This document shows positions 1 through 6,509 of a stretch of 7,772 bases of DNA, in pieces. Under the pieces are notes generated by a model that had not been told where the DNA came from, made no database searches, and worked only from the letters and a program-made list of their open reading frames with translations. The position numbers and the translations under genes are program-made. Position 1 is the stretch's first letter; every line of letters starts with the position of its first letter. The stretch is from Chitinophagaceae bacterium (GTDB lineage: Bacteria; Bacteroidota; Bacteroidia; Chitinophagales; Chitinophagaceae). Location: NCBI GenBank assembly GCA_003135585.1, contig PLCH01000215.1:1-7772 (forward strand). Reading direction: 5' to 3'.

Positions 1-543
1 ATTACAAAAATGAAAGAAGCCTTGGATCAGAAAGGATTGGCAAACCAGTATGATTTGATGGGTGCAGGTATCGGCGGCAACAAAGTGTATGACCTTTACC
101 TCCGTATGGATGATGATGTGCTATCAAAAAACCCTGATGCGGTCGTAATTTGGGTAGGTGTAAATGATGTATGGCACAAACAATCTTTTGGAACCGGGAC
201 CGATCCTGACAAATTTGAGAAGTTTTATATTGCCATCATTAAAAAATTACAGGCAAAAAAAATAAATGTGTTTATTTGCACGCCTTCAACGATTGGAGAA
301 AAAATTGATTTTACTAACCAGCAGGACGGGGATTTGAATAAATATTCTCAAATTATTCGAAATATTGCTAAAAATAACAATTGTGGTTTGATTGACCTGC
401 GTGAAATTTTTCATACCTATGAACTTAAAAATAATCCGGGAAACAAGGAATCAGGGATTTTGACGCTGGACGGGGTGCATCTGAACGAACAGGGTAACCA
501 ACTGGTAGCGGATAAAATGCTTTCAATATTATTGGCAAAATAG
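1..543 (+). CDS. SGNH/GDSL hydrolase, 5'-truncated by window edge
   Basis: This is the C-terminal part of an SGNH-fold esterase or acylhydrolase. The frame is open from base 1, so the ATG at 10 is probably internal and the real start lies outside the window. Counting that Met as residue 1, I see the block II glycine region (GAGIGGN, residues 18-24), block III GVNDV with its oxyanion-hole Asn at residue 52, and block V DGVHLNEQG with the catalytic Asp154 and His157. Block I (GDS, the nucleophilic serine) is not visible and should lie just upstream, as expected for an edge-cut gene. In this family the Ser-His pair cleaves acyl esters of lipids, acylated sugars or thioesters; the substrate cannot be told here. 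Whether it has a signal peptide is unknown because the N-terminus is missing. The gene ends in TAG, 15 bases before the next gene, so the two are probably co-transcribed. The family call is firm; the function is generic. Confidence 0.88.
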   Translation: MTKMKEALDQKGLANQYDLMGAGIGGNKVYDLYLRMDDDVLSKNPDAVVIWVGVNDVWHKQSFGTGTDPDKFEKFYIAIIKKLQAKKINVFICTPSTIGEKIDFTNQQDGDLNKYSQIIRNIAKNNNCGLIDLREIFHTYELKNNPGNKESGILTLDGVHLNEQGNQLVADKMLSILLAK

Positions 544-548
544 CAAAC

Positions 549-552
549 AGGA
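549..552 (+). promoter_or_regulatory. Ribosome binding site of the QDPR-like gene
   Basis: An AGGA sits 6 bases before the ATG at 559, within the 15-base gap after the hydrolase stop codon. It supports the chosen start and translation from a shared transcript. It is the clearest Shine-Dalgarno-like match in the window; the leftward genes mostly lack one. Confidence 0.45.
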
Positions 553-558
553 ATCATC

Positions 559-1251
559 ATGCCCAAAACAATTATCATAACCGGTGCCAATGGCAACCTG
601 GGTACAGTTACTGTAAAAAAATTTTTGGCTGAAGGATATAGGGTAATCGCCGTTGATCATTCCGGCACCCATCTGGATTTTGCCGGGAGCAATCCCGATT
701 TTGAACTGCGATCCGTTAACCTGGTCAATGAATCGGAAGTAAATTCTTTTGTACCGGAGATGATTTCAAAATATAAATCTGTTGAGGGCGCACTGATGCT
801 GGCAGGCGGTTTTTCAGCGGGGAATCTGCAATCGACTAGCGGAGAGGATCTGAAAAATTTGTATTCCTTGAATTTCGAAACGGCTTTTTTTATTACCCGT
901 TCTTTGCTTCAACATATGTTGACCAACGGGTATGGCCGGCTGGTATTTATCGGTGCACGTCCGGCCCTGAAAGCCGAACAGGGGAAAACTGCTGTAGCTT
1001 ATGCCCTGACCAAATCCTTGTTATTCAAATTGGCTGAATTGGTAAATGCGGATTCAAAAGGAAAAAATGTAGTGGCATCCGTCGTCGTACCCAGTACCCT
1101 GGATACGGCCCTGAACAGGAAAAATATGCCGGACGCCAATCCTCAGAATTGGGTAAAGGCTGAACAGGTTGCAGATATCCTTGAATTCATCTGCAGTGAC
1201 AAGGGATCGCCTTTAAGAGAAAGTTTGTATAAAGTGTATAACAATGCCTGA
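559..1251 (+). CDS. Short-chain dehydrogenase, dihydropteridine reductase-like
   Basis: A 230-residue Rossmann-fold oxidoreductase of the SDR superfamily. The cofactor loop TGANGNLG is at residues 8-15. An acidic residue at the end of beta-2 (Asp33) suggests NADH rather than NADPH. The YxxxK pair is Tyr148 and Lys152. The usual SDR catalytic serine, expected 13 residues before the Tyr, is absent: the segment reads IGARPAL. Several stretches resemble remembered animal dihydropteridine reductase (QDPR): an AGG motif at residues 82-84 followed by AGN, the GARPAL segment (GAKAAL in QDPR), and TLDTALNRKNMPDAN (TLDTPMNRKSMPEAD in QDPR). QDPR also lacks the serine, so its loss need not mean inactivity. 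QDPR regenerates tetrahydropterin with NADH in the cytosol; the bacterial substrate here is unproven and could be another quinonoid or carbonyl compound. It lies downstream of the SGNH hydrolase and converges on the CBM48 gene. Family is certain; the QDPR-like subfamily is likely. Confidence 0.85.
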   Translation: MPKTIIITGANGNLGTVTVKKFLAEGYRVIAVDHSGTHLDFAGSNPDFELRSVNLVNESEVNSFVPEMISKYKSVEGALMLAGGFSAGNLQSTSGEDLKNLYSLNFETAFFITRSLLQHMLTNGYGRLVFIGARPALKAEQGKTAVAYALTKSLLFKLAELVNADSKGKNVVASVVVPSTLDTALNRKNMPDANPQNWVKAEQVADILEFICSDKGSPLRESLYKVYNNA

Positions 1252-1257
1252 CCGATA

Positions 1258-1554
1258 TCACACCGTTAACACACTATTCCATCCTGTAACCCCGTCGGGT
1301 TCGCGATAAGGATTCTGAACGTCTTCCATCCACATCCTGTCATCAATAAAAAATTTATAATGGTATTTACCCTGGGGAAGCATGGGGATTTCAATTTTCC
1401 AAATACCATTTTTAACAGATTTCATCTCTAATCCCTCATGGGCCCAATGATTAAATGTCCCGGCAAGGGAAATGTGGGAGGCAGAATTGATAAGGATGTG
1501 AAATTCAATTGTTTTCTTTCTCTTGTTTACAAAAGGTGACTGATGAAGTTTCAT
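1258..1554 (-). CDS. Stand-alone CBM48 glycogen-binding domain protein
   Basis: A 98-residue protein made of almost nothing but one carbohydrate-binding module of the CBM48/AMPK-beta type. Residues 29-38 (LAGTFNHW region, Trp37) and 62-97 (GKYHYKFFIDD, then Trp75 and the closing WNSVLTV) match the AMPK-beta glycogen-binding domain. Residues equivalent to its sugar-binding Trp100, Lys126, Trp133 and Asn150 appear to be Trp37, Lys67, Trp75 and Asn93. There is no signal peptide, membrane segment or catalytic domain, so a cytoplasmic glycogen- or alpha-glucan-binding role is likely. CBM48 is usually the N-terminal part of branching or debranching enzymes or of AMPK-beta; small free-standing versions occur in bacteria with unclear jobs. 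The ATG at 1554 has no strong Shine-Dalgarno. It follows the GH63 gene on the same strand after a 173-base gap, so it may have its own promoter. Its TGA lies 6 bases from the stop of the convergent SDR gene. Domain call firm, role unknown. Confidence 0.88.
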   Translation of the reverse strand: MKLHQSPFVNKRKKTIEFHILINSASHISLAGTFNHWAHEGLEMKSVKNGIWKIEIPMLPQGKYHYKFFIDDRMWMEDVQNPYREPDGVTGWNSVLTV

Positions 1555-1644
1555 AATGCCCGATTTAGATTTTAAAAAATCATTTTCATTGGTAGGAAGC
1601 AGTAGTTGAATATAGTGTTCAAACGGGTATAGAGGAGAAACGCC

Positions 1645-1685
1645 GGTATACCAAAAGATACATTTTTTCTCTAATATTTGCTAAA
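1645..1685 (-). promoter_or_regulatory. Possible promoter and palindrome upstream of CBM48 gene
   Basis: In the 173-base gap before the CBM48 gene, the minus strand reads TTTAG (1685-1681), 20 bases, then TATCTTTTG (1660-1652). This loosely fits the Bacteroidota -33 TTTG / -7 TAnnTTTG pattern, with a mismatch in each box. A perfect 8-base palindrome, GGTATACC (1645-1652), abuts the -7 box near the expected transcription start. Its half also pairs with GGTATA at 1626-1631. It could be an operator, but a site this short may be chance. A promoter here would give a leader of roughly 90 bases. Confidence 0.27.
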
Positions 1686-1727
1686 TCCTATATCATTTTT
1701 TTATTAACAAACCTGAATAGCCACCCT

Positions 1728-4208
1728 TCAGGACGGTTTTCCTGGTTGCAGAACCTTGGCTATTAGCCCGGTCCATCCCGTCTGATGAGAGGCGCCAACA
1801 CCCCTTCCATTATCACCGTGGAAATATTCAAAAAACAACAGGTAATTATTAAAATGCGGATCTAATTGGAATTTGGTGCTATCTCCAAAAACAGGCCTTC
1901 TGCCATTGTCGTCGCGCAAAAACAGGCTGGCCAAACGCTTGGAAAGCTCATTTGCAATTTCTGCCAGCGAAGAATATTGACCGGAATTCGACGGATATTC
2001 AATTTTAAAATCATCCCCGTAATAATGATAAAACCGTCGAAGAGACTCGATGATCAAAATGTTCACTGGCATCCAGATAGGTCCTCTCCAGTTAGAATTC
2101 CCGCCGAATAAGGCCGACGTAGACTCTGCCGGGCTATATTGCACGCTGAGTGTGACACCGTTGATATTGAGATCATAAGGATGGTGATCATGGTATTTTG
2201 ATAGGGAACGGATTCCATATTCACTCAGGAATTCGGTTTCATCCAGCATGCGGTAAAGGATTTTTTTCATGCGGTGACCTCTCAACAGGGATAAAAGATG
2301 CTTTTCCCCTTTGCCTTTTTCATGCCATCGCGAAACCAGGCTGGCAAGATCCGGACGATTGTTCAGAAACCAGCGCAATCTCTCTGCAAATTCGGGCTGG
2401 GATTGCAATATCTCATCATCCAGTACCTCCACTGCAAACAATGGAATCAGTCCGACCATGCAGCGGGTTTTTAATTGGATTGTTCTTCCGTCCGTAAACT
2501 TAATAATATCATAGAAAAATTCATCTACCTCATCCCAGAGGCCTGCGGCATTTTCTCCCATGCTTGCCATGGCGGCTGCGATGTAAAGGAAGTGTTCGAA
2601 AAACTTGGTTGCCATGTCCTGGTAAACAGGGTTGGTTTTTGCCAGTTCGAGGGCGATGCGCATCAGATTCAGTGAATACATTGCCATCCAGCTGGTACCA
2701 TCCGCTTGTTCCAATTGTCCTCCGTCAGGCAGGTTGGCATTGTTTCGATCAAACAAACCAATATTATCCATTCCTAAAAATCCACCTTCGAAAATATTGT
2801 TCCCTTCCGCATCCTTACGGTTGACCCACCACGTGAAATTGATCAATAGTTTGTGGAATATGGTTTCTAAAAATGCTGTATCTCCCTTATCCTGATTAGC
2901 GTGCCTGTCCAATTCATACACATTCCAGGCAGCCCACGCATGCACCGGTGGATTTACATCACTAAGGGCCCATTCATATGCAGGCAACTGTCCATTGGGA
3001 TGAATGTACCATTCATGGGTGAGTAAAAGCAGCTGCTGCTTGGCAAAAGCGGCATCAATATGCGAAAAAGTAATACAGTGAAAGGCAAGGTCCCACGCAG
3101 CATACCAGGGATACTCCCATTTATCAGGCATCGAGATAATATCAGCGTTGTGCAGATGGCGCCATTCATGGTTTCTTCCCGTCAGACGTTTAGCCGGAGG
3201 CGGCGGCTGCGCCGGGTCCCCCTTTAACCATTGGGGCATATCGTAATAATAAAATTGCTTACTCCACAACATGCCTGCAAAAGCCTGCCGCTGGATAAGT
3301 TTTTCATCTTCAGTTTTAATTTCCTTTTGTATTTCATTGTAAAATGAATTCGCCTCTTCTATCCGCTGATTAAAAACCGAGTCAAAATCACCAAAGGGGC
3401 TTTCGGGATCGTTTTTAGTCAGGCGAAGCTGGATAGTTTGAAACTGTCCTGCTTTTATATGCAGGTCATAATTGGCGGATCCTTTCGTCCCGCTTCTGTC
3501 AGGGTTAAGGGATGCAGCATGGTGTATGATAAAGTCATTGATGCTGTCTTTGTAATATTTTTTCTTATCGTCCCACTGGTAAAGTTTTGGGTTATTCGTC
3601 TCATTTTCACAAAAAAGCAGTTCATTACAACCTTTGCAATAGAGCTTGTAGCACCCAAGGCTTCTATGCTGCATTTCTATCACGTCGGTGCCCACACCAA
3701 ACATTCGGGGTTTATAATCATCATAACCCCAAACCCATCTATTCCGAAACCACAATGTGGGCAATACATTGACCGCAGCGTCTTCTTTGCTTCTGTTGTA
3801 AACCGAAATCCTTATAAGAATGTCTTCGATATCGGCCTTTGCGTATTCAATGAAAACATCGAAATATTTGTTCTCATTAAATATACCCGTGTCCATTAGT
3901 TCGAATTCAGGATCTGTTCTTGTCCTTCTTTTATTTTCTTCCAAAAGCCAGTGATAGGGAAATTCACCTTGGGGATATTTGTACAGCATCTTCATGTAAG
4001 AATGCGTAGGAGTGGAATCGAGATAATAGTAAATTTCTTTTACATCTTCACCGTGATTACCTTCATCCCCCGTCAGGCCAAATAGTCTTTCTTTAAGGAT
4101 GGGATCTTTTTTATTCCACAGGCTGACCGCAAAACATAGATCCTGTTTGTTATTTGAGATACCTCCCAATCCTTCCTCCCCCCAACGCCAGGCCTTGCTG
4201 CGGGCCAT
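1728..4208 (-). CDS. GH63-type (MGH1-like) glucosidase, N-terminus disrupted
   Basis: An 826-residue open frame for a large bacterial glycoside hydrolase of the GH63/mannosyl-oligosaccharide glucosidase-like group, with an (alpha/alpha)6 catalytic barrel in the C-terminal half. Bacterial relatives remembered for comparison run about 870-890 residues. Conserved stretches include ARSKAWRWGEEGL at the start, the LTGDEGNHGEDVKE region near residue 45-58, the MPDKWEYPWYAAWDLAFH region with Asp373, NWRGPIW with Arg708, and FFEYFHGDNG with Glu794 near the C-terminus. By analogy with GH63 enzymes such as E. coli YgjK, Asp373 and Glu794 are my candidates for the acid and base; this is inferred, not aligned. 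GH63 enzymes remove terminal glucose from alpha-glucosides by inversion. No signal peptide is seen, suggesting a cytoplasmic enzyme. The first ATG (4208) is not the ancestral start: the conserved family N-terminus is readable upstream but interrupted by stops (separate entry). If translation starts at 4208, the enzyme lacks about 45 residues and may be impaired. It is the second gene after the glucose dehydrogenase and ends in TGA. Confidence 0.85.
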   Translation of the reverse strand: MARSKAWRWGEEGLGGISNNKQDLCFAVSLWNKKDPILKERLFGLTGDEGNHGEDVKEIYYYLDSTPTHSYMKMLYKYPQGEFPYHWLLEENKRRTRTDPEFELMDTGIFNENKYFDVFIEYAKADIEDILIRISVYNRSKEDAAVNVLPTLWFRNRWVWGYDDYKPRMFGVGTDVIEMQHRSLGCYKLYCKGCNELLFCENETNNPKLYQWDDKKKYYKDSINDFIIHHAASLNPDRSGTKGSANYDLHIKAGQFQTIQLRLTKNDPESPFGDFDSVFNQRIEEANSFYNEIQKEIKTEDEKLIQRQAFAGMLWSKQFYYYDMPQWLKGDPAQPPPPAKRLTGRNHEWRHLHNADIISMPDKWEYPWYAAWDLAFHCITFSHIDAAFAKQQLLLLTHEWYIHPNGQLPAYEWALSDVNPPVHAWAAWNVYELDRHANQDKGDTAFLETIFHKLLINFTWWVNRKDAEGNNIFEGGFLGMDNIGLFDRNNANLPDGGQLEQADGTSWMAMYSLNLMRIALELAKTNPVYQDMATKFFEHFLYIAAAMASMGENAAGLWDEVDEFFYDIIKFTDGRTIQLKTRCMVGLIPLFAVEVLDDEILQSQPEFAERLRWFLNNRPDLASLVSRWHEKGKGEKHLLSLLRGHRMKKILYRMLDETEFLSEYGIRSLSKYHDHHPYDLNINGVTLSVQYSPAESTSALFGGNSNWRGPIWMPVNILIIESLRRFYHYYGDDFKIEYPSNSGQYSSLAEIANELSKRLASLFLRDDNGRRPVFGDSTKFQLDPHFNNYLLFFEYFHGDNGRGVGASHQTGWTGLIAKVLQPGKPS

Positions 4209-4343
4209 TTCATGCGTTGTATAGGACCATGCCGTTCCGTCTTCACTGTAATCTTCCCGAACCGTTCCCCATTGACGTTCGGTAAGATAGGGACCCCATT
4301 TTTTCCAGGCTTAATTTTCCAGGCGATGCTACTCGATGTTCAT
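4209..4343 (-). pseudogene. Interrupted 5' end of the GH63 gene (in-frame TAA and TAG)
   Basis: Reading upstream of the ATG at 4208 in the same frame, 34 codons (4310-4209) spell the conserved family N-terminus, including WKKWGPYLTERQWGTVRED and, further on, GTAWSYTTHE. None of these codons is ATG, GTG or TTG. Immediately before them is TAA (4311-4313), then five codons reading HRLEN, then TAG (4329-4331), then MNIE starting at an ATG at 4341-4343. That ATG lies 27 bases after the dehydrogenase stop, with a GAG-containing A-rich leader, and is where the start would be expected. Relatives, as I recall them, have an RLE-containing stretch followed by some extra residues before WKKWGPYL, so a small in-frame deletion is also possible. 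Both flanks share one frame, so a simple frameshift does not explain it. Likely explanations are nonsense mutations or sequence error; readthrough is less likely. Confidence 0.75.
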
Positions 4344-4370
4344 AAATTTTTCTCAATTAAAATTATTTGC

Positions 4371-5180
4371 TTACCCGTTTGTGCTGAACCCCGGATACAA
4401 AGTCATTCCTCCGTCAACAAACAGCGTTATCCCGTTCACATAGTCTGCATCATCGCTTGCCAGCCAGACCGCTGCTGCACCTATATCTTCAACTACACCT
4501 ACCCGTTGGTAAGGTATCAGTTCAAGCAGTTTTTTTTCTGCTTCCGGCGTTTCCCAGGCCGCCCGATTGATGGGTGTTTTAATTGCGCCGGGGCCAATGC
4601 TGTTGATCCGGATCTTGTGCCCGGCATATTCCTGAGCAATACTTTTCATCAGTAACATGATGCCGCCCTTGCTTGCCGCATAATTGGCATGGCCTGCCCA
4701 GGGTATCACTTCATGAACGCTGCTCATACAGATGATCTTTCCGGCAGCCTTCGATTTTTCCGGCGTAATCCCTCTTCTTATAAATTCCCTGATGGCTTCT
4801 CTCGCGCAAAGAAATTGTCCTGTCAGGTTCACGCTTAGTACGTAATTCCATTGCTCGAGCGTCATTTCGGTAAAGGGGGCATCCCGTTGCAGGCCCGCAT
4901 TGTTTACGAGAATATCAACGGTTCCAAACTGGAAAATGGTTTCGGAAAACATTTTTTTTACTTCTTCTTCCTTGCTGACGTCGGCCTGGTAAGTCATTCC
5001 TGTGCCCCCCTCATTTTTGATTTCTGACAGTACTGCCTCGGCTGCGTTCTTGGTGGCTGCGACAGGATGGTTAACCACAACGGTTGCCCCGGCTGCTGCC
5101 AGAGCCTTTGACACCCCTGCGCCGATTCCCGAACTTGCTCCGGTTATAATAGCAATTTGGCCTGCTAATTTTTTTTCCAT
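4371..5180 (-). CDS. Glucose 1-dehydrogenase-like SDR oxidoreductase
   Basis: A classical SDR of 269 residues, counted from the ATG at 5180. The frame also has a TTG three codons upstream (5189), but the ATG is the better start and fits family length (Bacillus glucose dehydrogenase has 261). The cofactor loop TGASSGIG is at 13-20, NNAG at 93-96, and the catalytic set is Asn118, Ser154, Tyr167 and Lys171. Subfamily signatures closely resemble Bacillus glucose 1-dehydrogenase: MSSVHEVIPW around the serine, IGPGAIKTPIN after the YxxxK, and a C-terminal TLFVDGGMTLYPGF. That enzyme oxidises beta-D-glucose to glucono-1,5-lactone with NAD(P)+. The protein is soluble, with no signal peptide. The GH63 hydrolase follows in the same direction, 27 bases from this stop (TAA) to its ancestral ATG, which suggests an operon in which released glucose is oxidised. 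A candidate promoter lies just upstream. Family certain; glucose as substrate is likely but related SDRs act on other sugars and alcohols. Confidence 0.88.
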   Translation of the reverse strand: MEKKLAGQIAIITGASSGIGAGVSKALAAAGATVVVNHPVAATKNAAEAVLSEIKNEGGTGMTYQADVSKEEEVKKMFSETIFQFGTVDILVNNAGLQRDAPFTEMTLEQWNYVLSVNLTGQFLCAREAIREFIRRGITPEKSKAAGKIICMSSVHEVIPWAGHANYAASKGGIMLLMKSIAQEYAGHKIRINSIGPGAIKTPINRAAWETPEAEKKLLELIPYQRVGVVEDIGAAAVWLASDDADYVNGITLFVDGGMTLYPGFSTNG

Positions 5181-5201
5181 TGTAAACAAATGGTTTTATG
5201 A

Positions 5202-5426
5202 TTATGGAAAATTAGTTTCTTTTTTTTGGTTGGCAATCACAAAATGGTAAAGGAAAGCCGGGAGATAGGTATGATATACAAATCCAAAAGGCCTGGTATA
5301 ACCTAGCTCCAATGCAAATTCGGAAAAATGATGAGACGGTCTGTATGTGTATGTATGGATGATTCTGGGCTGCCTAAAAATTAGAAAATGATTGATCTCA
5401 ATAAAATTCTTTAATAATATCCTTTG
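5202..5426 (-). other. Start-less open frame in intergenic gap, possible gene remnant
   Basis: Between the GNAT gene and the dehydrogenase, 74 minus-strand codons are open from after a TAA (5427-5429) to a TAA at 5202-5204. The frame has no ATG; a TTG occurs about halfway. The translation includes a plausible protein-like stretch (GYTRPFGFVYHTYLPAFLYH) rich in Tyr, His and Phe. It is in frame with the upstream GNAT gene, separated from it by two TAA codons three codons apart. I do not recognise a family. It could be a decayed gene end or a chance open frame in AT-rich sequence, and the candidate dehydrogenase promoter overlaps its end. Confidence 0.2.
5207..5237 (-). promoter_or_regulatory. 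Candidate Bacteroidota promoter for dehydrogenase-GH63 unit
   Basis: The minus strand has ATTG (5237-5234), a 19-base spacer rich in A, then TAATTTTC (5214-5207). This matches the Bacteroidota housekeeping pattern (-33 TTTG, 19-21 bases, -7 TAnnTTTG) with one mismatch in each box. It would start transcription about 20 bases before the ATG at 5180. No Shine-Dalgarno is seen in that short A/T-rich leader, which is usual in this phylum. Confidence 0.45.
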
Positions 5427-5438
5427 TTACCCGGCTTG

Positions 5439-6494
5439 TTAACTGGTAGGTTTGCTCGGATTTTCTTCGCTTACAGCATGGGCAGCGGACAAATGGATGG
5501 ATGTTCCAGAACTCAACGGCAGGGCCATAATATGAAATTCAAAAGTCTGGGATCCGATTGTAAAAAAATGCGTCCCGAATTTTTTAAAGCCTTTTGTTGC
5601 GTAGAAATTAATTGCGCTTGTATTACCGATAAGGACATCGAGCCAAATATAGGCTGGTTTTAATTCGGCAGCGAGGGTGGTGACTGATCGCATCAGCGTT
5701 GAACCTATGCCCTCCCTGTGGTGAATTTTTCGCAAGTATATTTTTTGTAATTCCATATGCCGGTCGCCGGCCAGCAAAGAATGTTGTGATTGCCTCTTTA
5801 CCTTGGCAAAACCTATTGGCTCGCCATCCTGCAAGGCGAGAAAGAATACATTATTCGGCTTGGCAATACTGGTTTTTATTTTTTGGATTTCATACGTATA
5901 ATCCAAATAATGATCCATGTCCACTTGTTTAATAAAAAAATCTATAAAGGCATCATGAAAGGATTCCCGGCCAATGGATGCAATGGCATCCGCATGACTA
6001 ATGTCAGCTCGTATAACAGAAACATTCGTTAACCACAATTCCATTTTGATGTCACTGCGCGCATAGATTCCTTTTTCCAACGGTATTTCAGTAAAGCCTA
6101 ATTTTTTGTATAATTGAATGGCAGGCTTTAACAATGTATTTGAGTATAATAGGATCCTTTTTGCTCCAGCGGACCTTGCTTCTTCAATGGCTGCTTTGCA
6201 TAATGCCTTACCCAATCCCTTTCCCCTGAATGGTTCATCCACTGCCATTTTCGTTAATTCATAATCACCATCATTTATTTTCTTCAGGGCTGCCGTCCCT
6301 GCCAAAATCTTATCGGAGGTTATCAGCAATATGCTTCCACCCAGTTGGAGTATTGCTTTGTCTGGATGTCTTAAAACGAAATCATCCTTTGGCTCCAACC
6401 CGAAATATTTTTCGATCCAATTGCGATTTATCCGTTCAAAAAAAGGTTGATGTTCGTCCTGATATTTTATGATATGTAAGACATTTTGATTCAT
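5439..6494 (-). CDS. Tandem double-GNAT N-acetyltransferase
   Basis: A 351-residue protein with two complete GNAT domains in one chain. Domain 1 (about residues 1-156) has the acetyl-CoA pyrophosphate loop RGKGLG at 90-95 and the NTLLKPAIQLYKKLGF helix-strand near 119-134. Domain 2 (about 157-327) has HREGIG at 259-264, where the usual Gln/Arg is His259, and NTSAINFYATKGFKKFG near 291-307. Each domain resembles a separate single-domain bacterial acetyltransferase, so this looks like a fusion of two unlike GNATs, not a recent duplication. After the expected domain end (MALPL, 323-327) there is a 24-residue Ser/Ala/Pro-rich tail of no known fold. GNATs move acetyl from acetyl-CoA to amines, such as small molecules or protein N-termini; the substrate is unknown. 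The ATG at 6494 is 15 bases after the decarboxylase TGA, so the two are probably one operon and the decarboxylase product, an amine, is a reasonable substrate guess. The protein is cytoplasmic. Confidence 0.87.
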   Translation of the reverse strand: MNQNVLHIIKYQDEHQPFFERINRNWIEKYFGLEPKDDFVLRHPDKAILQLGGSILLITSDKILAGTAALKKINDGDYELTKMAVDEPFRGKGLGKALCKAAIEEARSAGAKRILLYSNTLLKPAIQLYKKLGFTEIPLEKGIYARSDIKMELWLTNVSVIRADISHADAIASIGRESFHDAFIDFFIKQVDMDHYLDYTYEIQKIKTSIAKPNNVFFLALQDGEPIGFAKVKRQSQHSLLAGDRHMELQKIYLRKIHHREGIGSTLMRSVTTLAAELKPAYIWLDVLIGNTSAINFYATKGFKKFGTHFFTIGSQTFEFHIMALPLSSGTSIHLSAAHAVSEENPSKPTS

Positions 6495-6509
6495 TTTCTT
6501 TGAATTGTT

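Noticed and set aside
1252..1257. A shared terminator between the convergent SDR and CBM48 genes
   Set aside because: Only 6 bases separate the stop codons and I see no GC-rich hairpin with a T run there.
3438..3899. Plus-strand 153-codon open frame inside the GH63 gene
   Set aside because: It is antisense to well-conserved GH63 sequence, has no recognisable domain, and has no sign of its own promoter or ribosome site.
4311..4331. Stop-codon reassignment as the reason for in-frame TAA and TAG in the GH63 gene
   Set aside because: Complete genes in the window end normally at TAG (541-543), TAA (4371-4373, 5439-5441) and TGA (1249-1251, 1728-1730), so all three codons act as stops here.
4305..4343. 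A simple frameshift joining the upstream ATG (4343) to the GH63 body
   Set aside because: Family-like residues on both sides of the stops (HRLEN and AWKKWGPYL) lie in the same frame, and the other two frames give nothing like the family sequence.
4212..4655. Plus-strand 147-codon open frame across the GH63/dehydrogenase junction
   Set aside because: It is the antisense shadow of the dehydrogenase C-terminus and the GH63 N-terminus, and its composition (many Cys, Pro and Phe) is not protein-like.
5181..5189. TTG start at 5189 for the dehydrogenase
   Set aside because: The ATG at 5180 gives the family-typical N-terminus a few residues before the cofactor strand; the three extra codons add nothing conserved.
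5340..5362. Short GTAT-rich run in the gap downstream of the GNAT gene
   Set aside because: Only a few imperfect copies over about 20 bases; too short to be called a repeat array.
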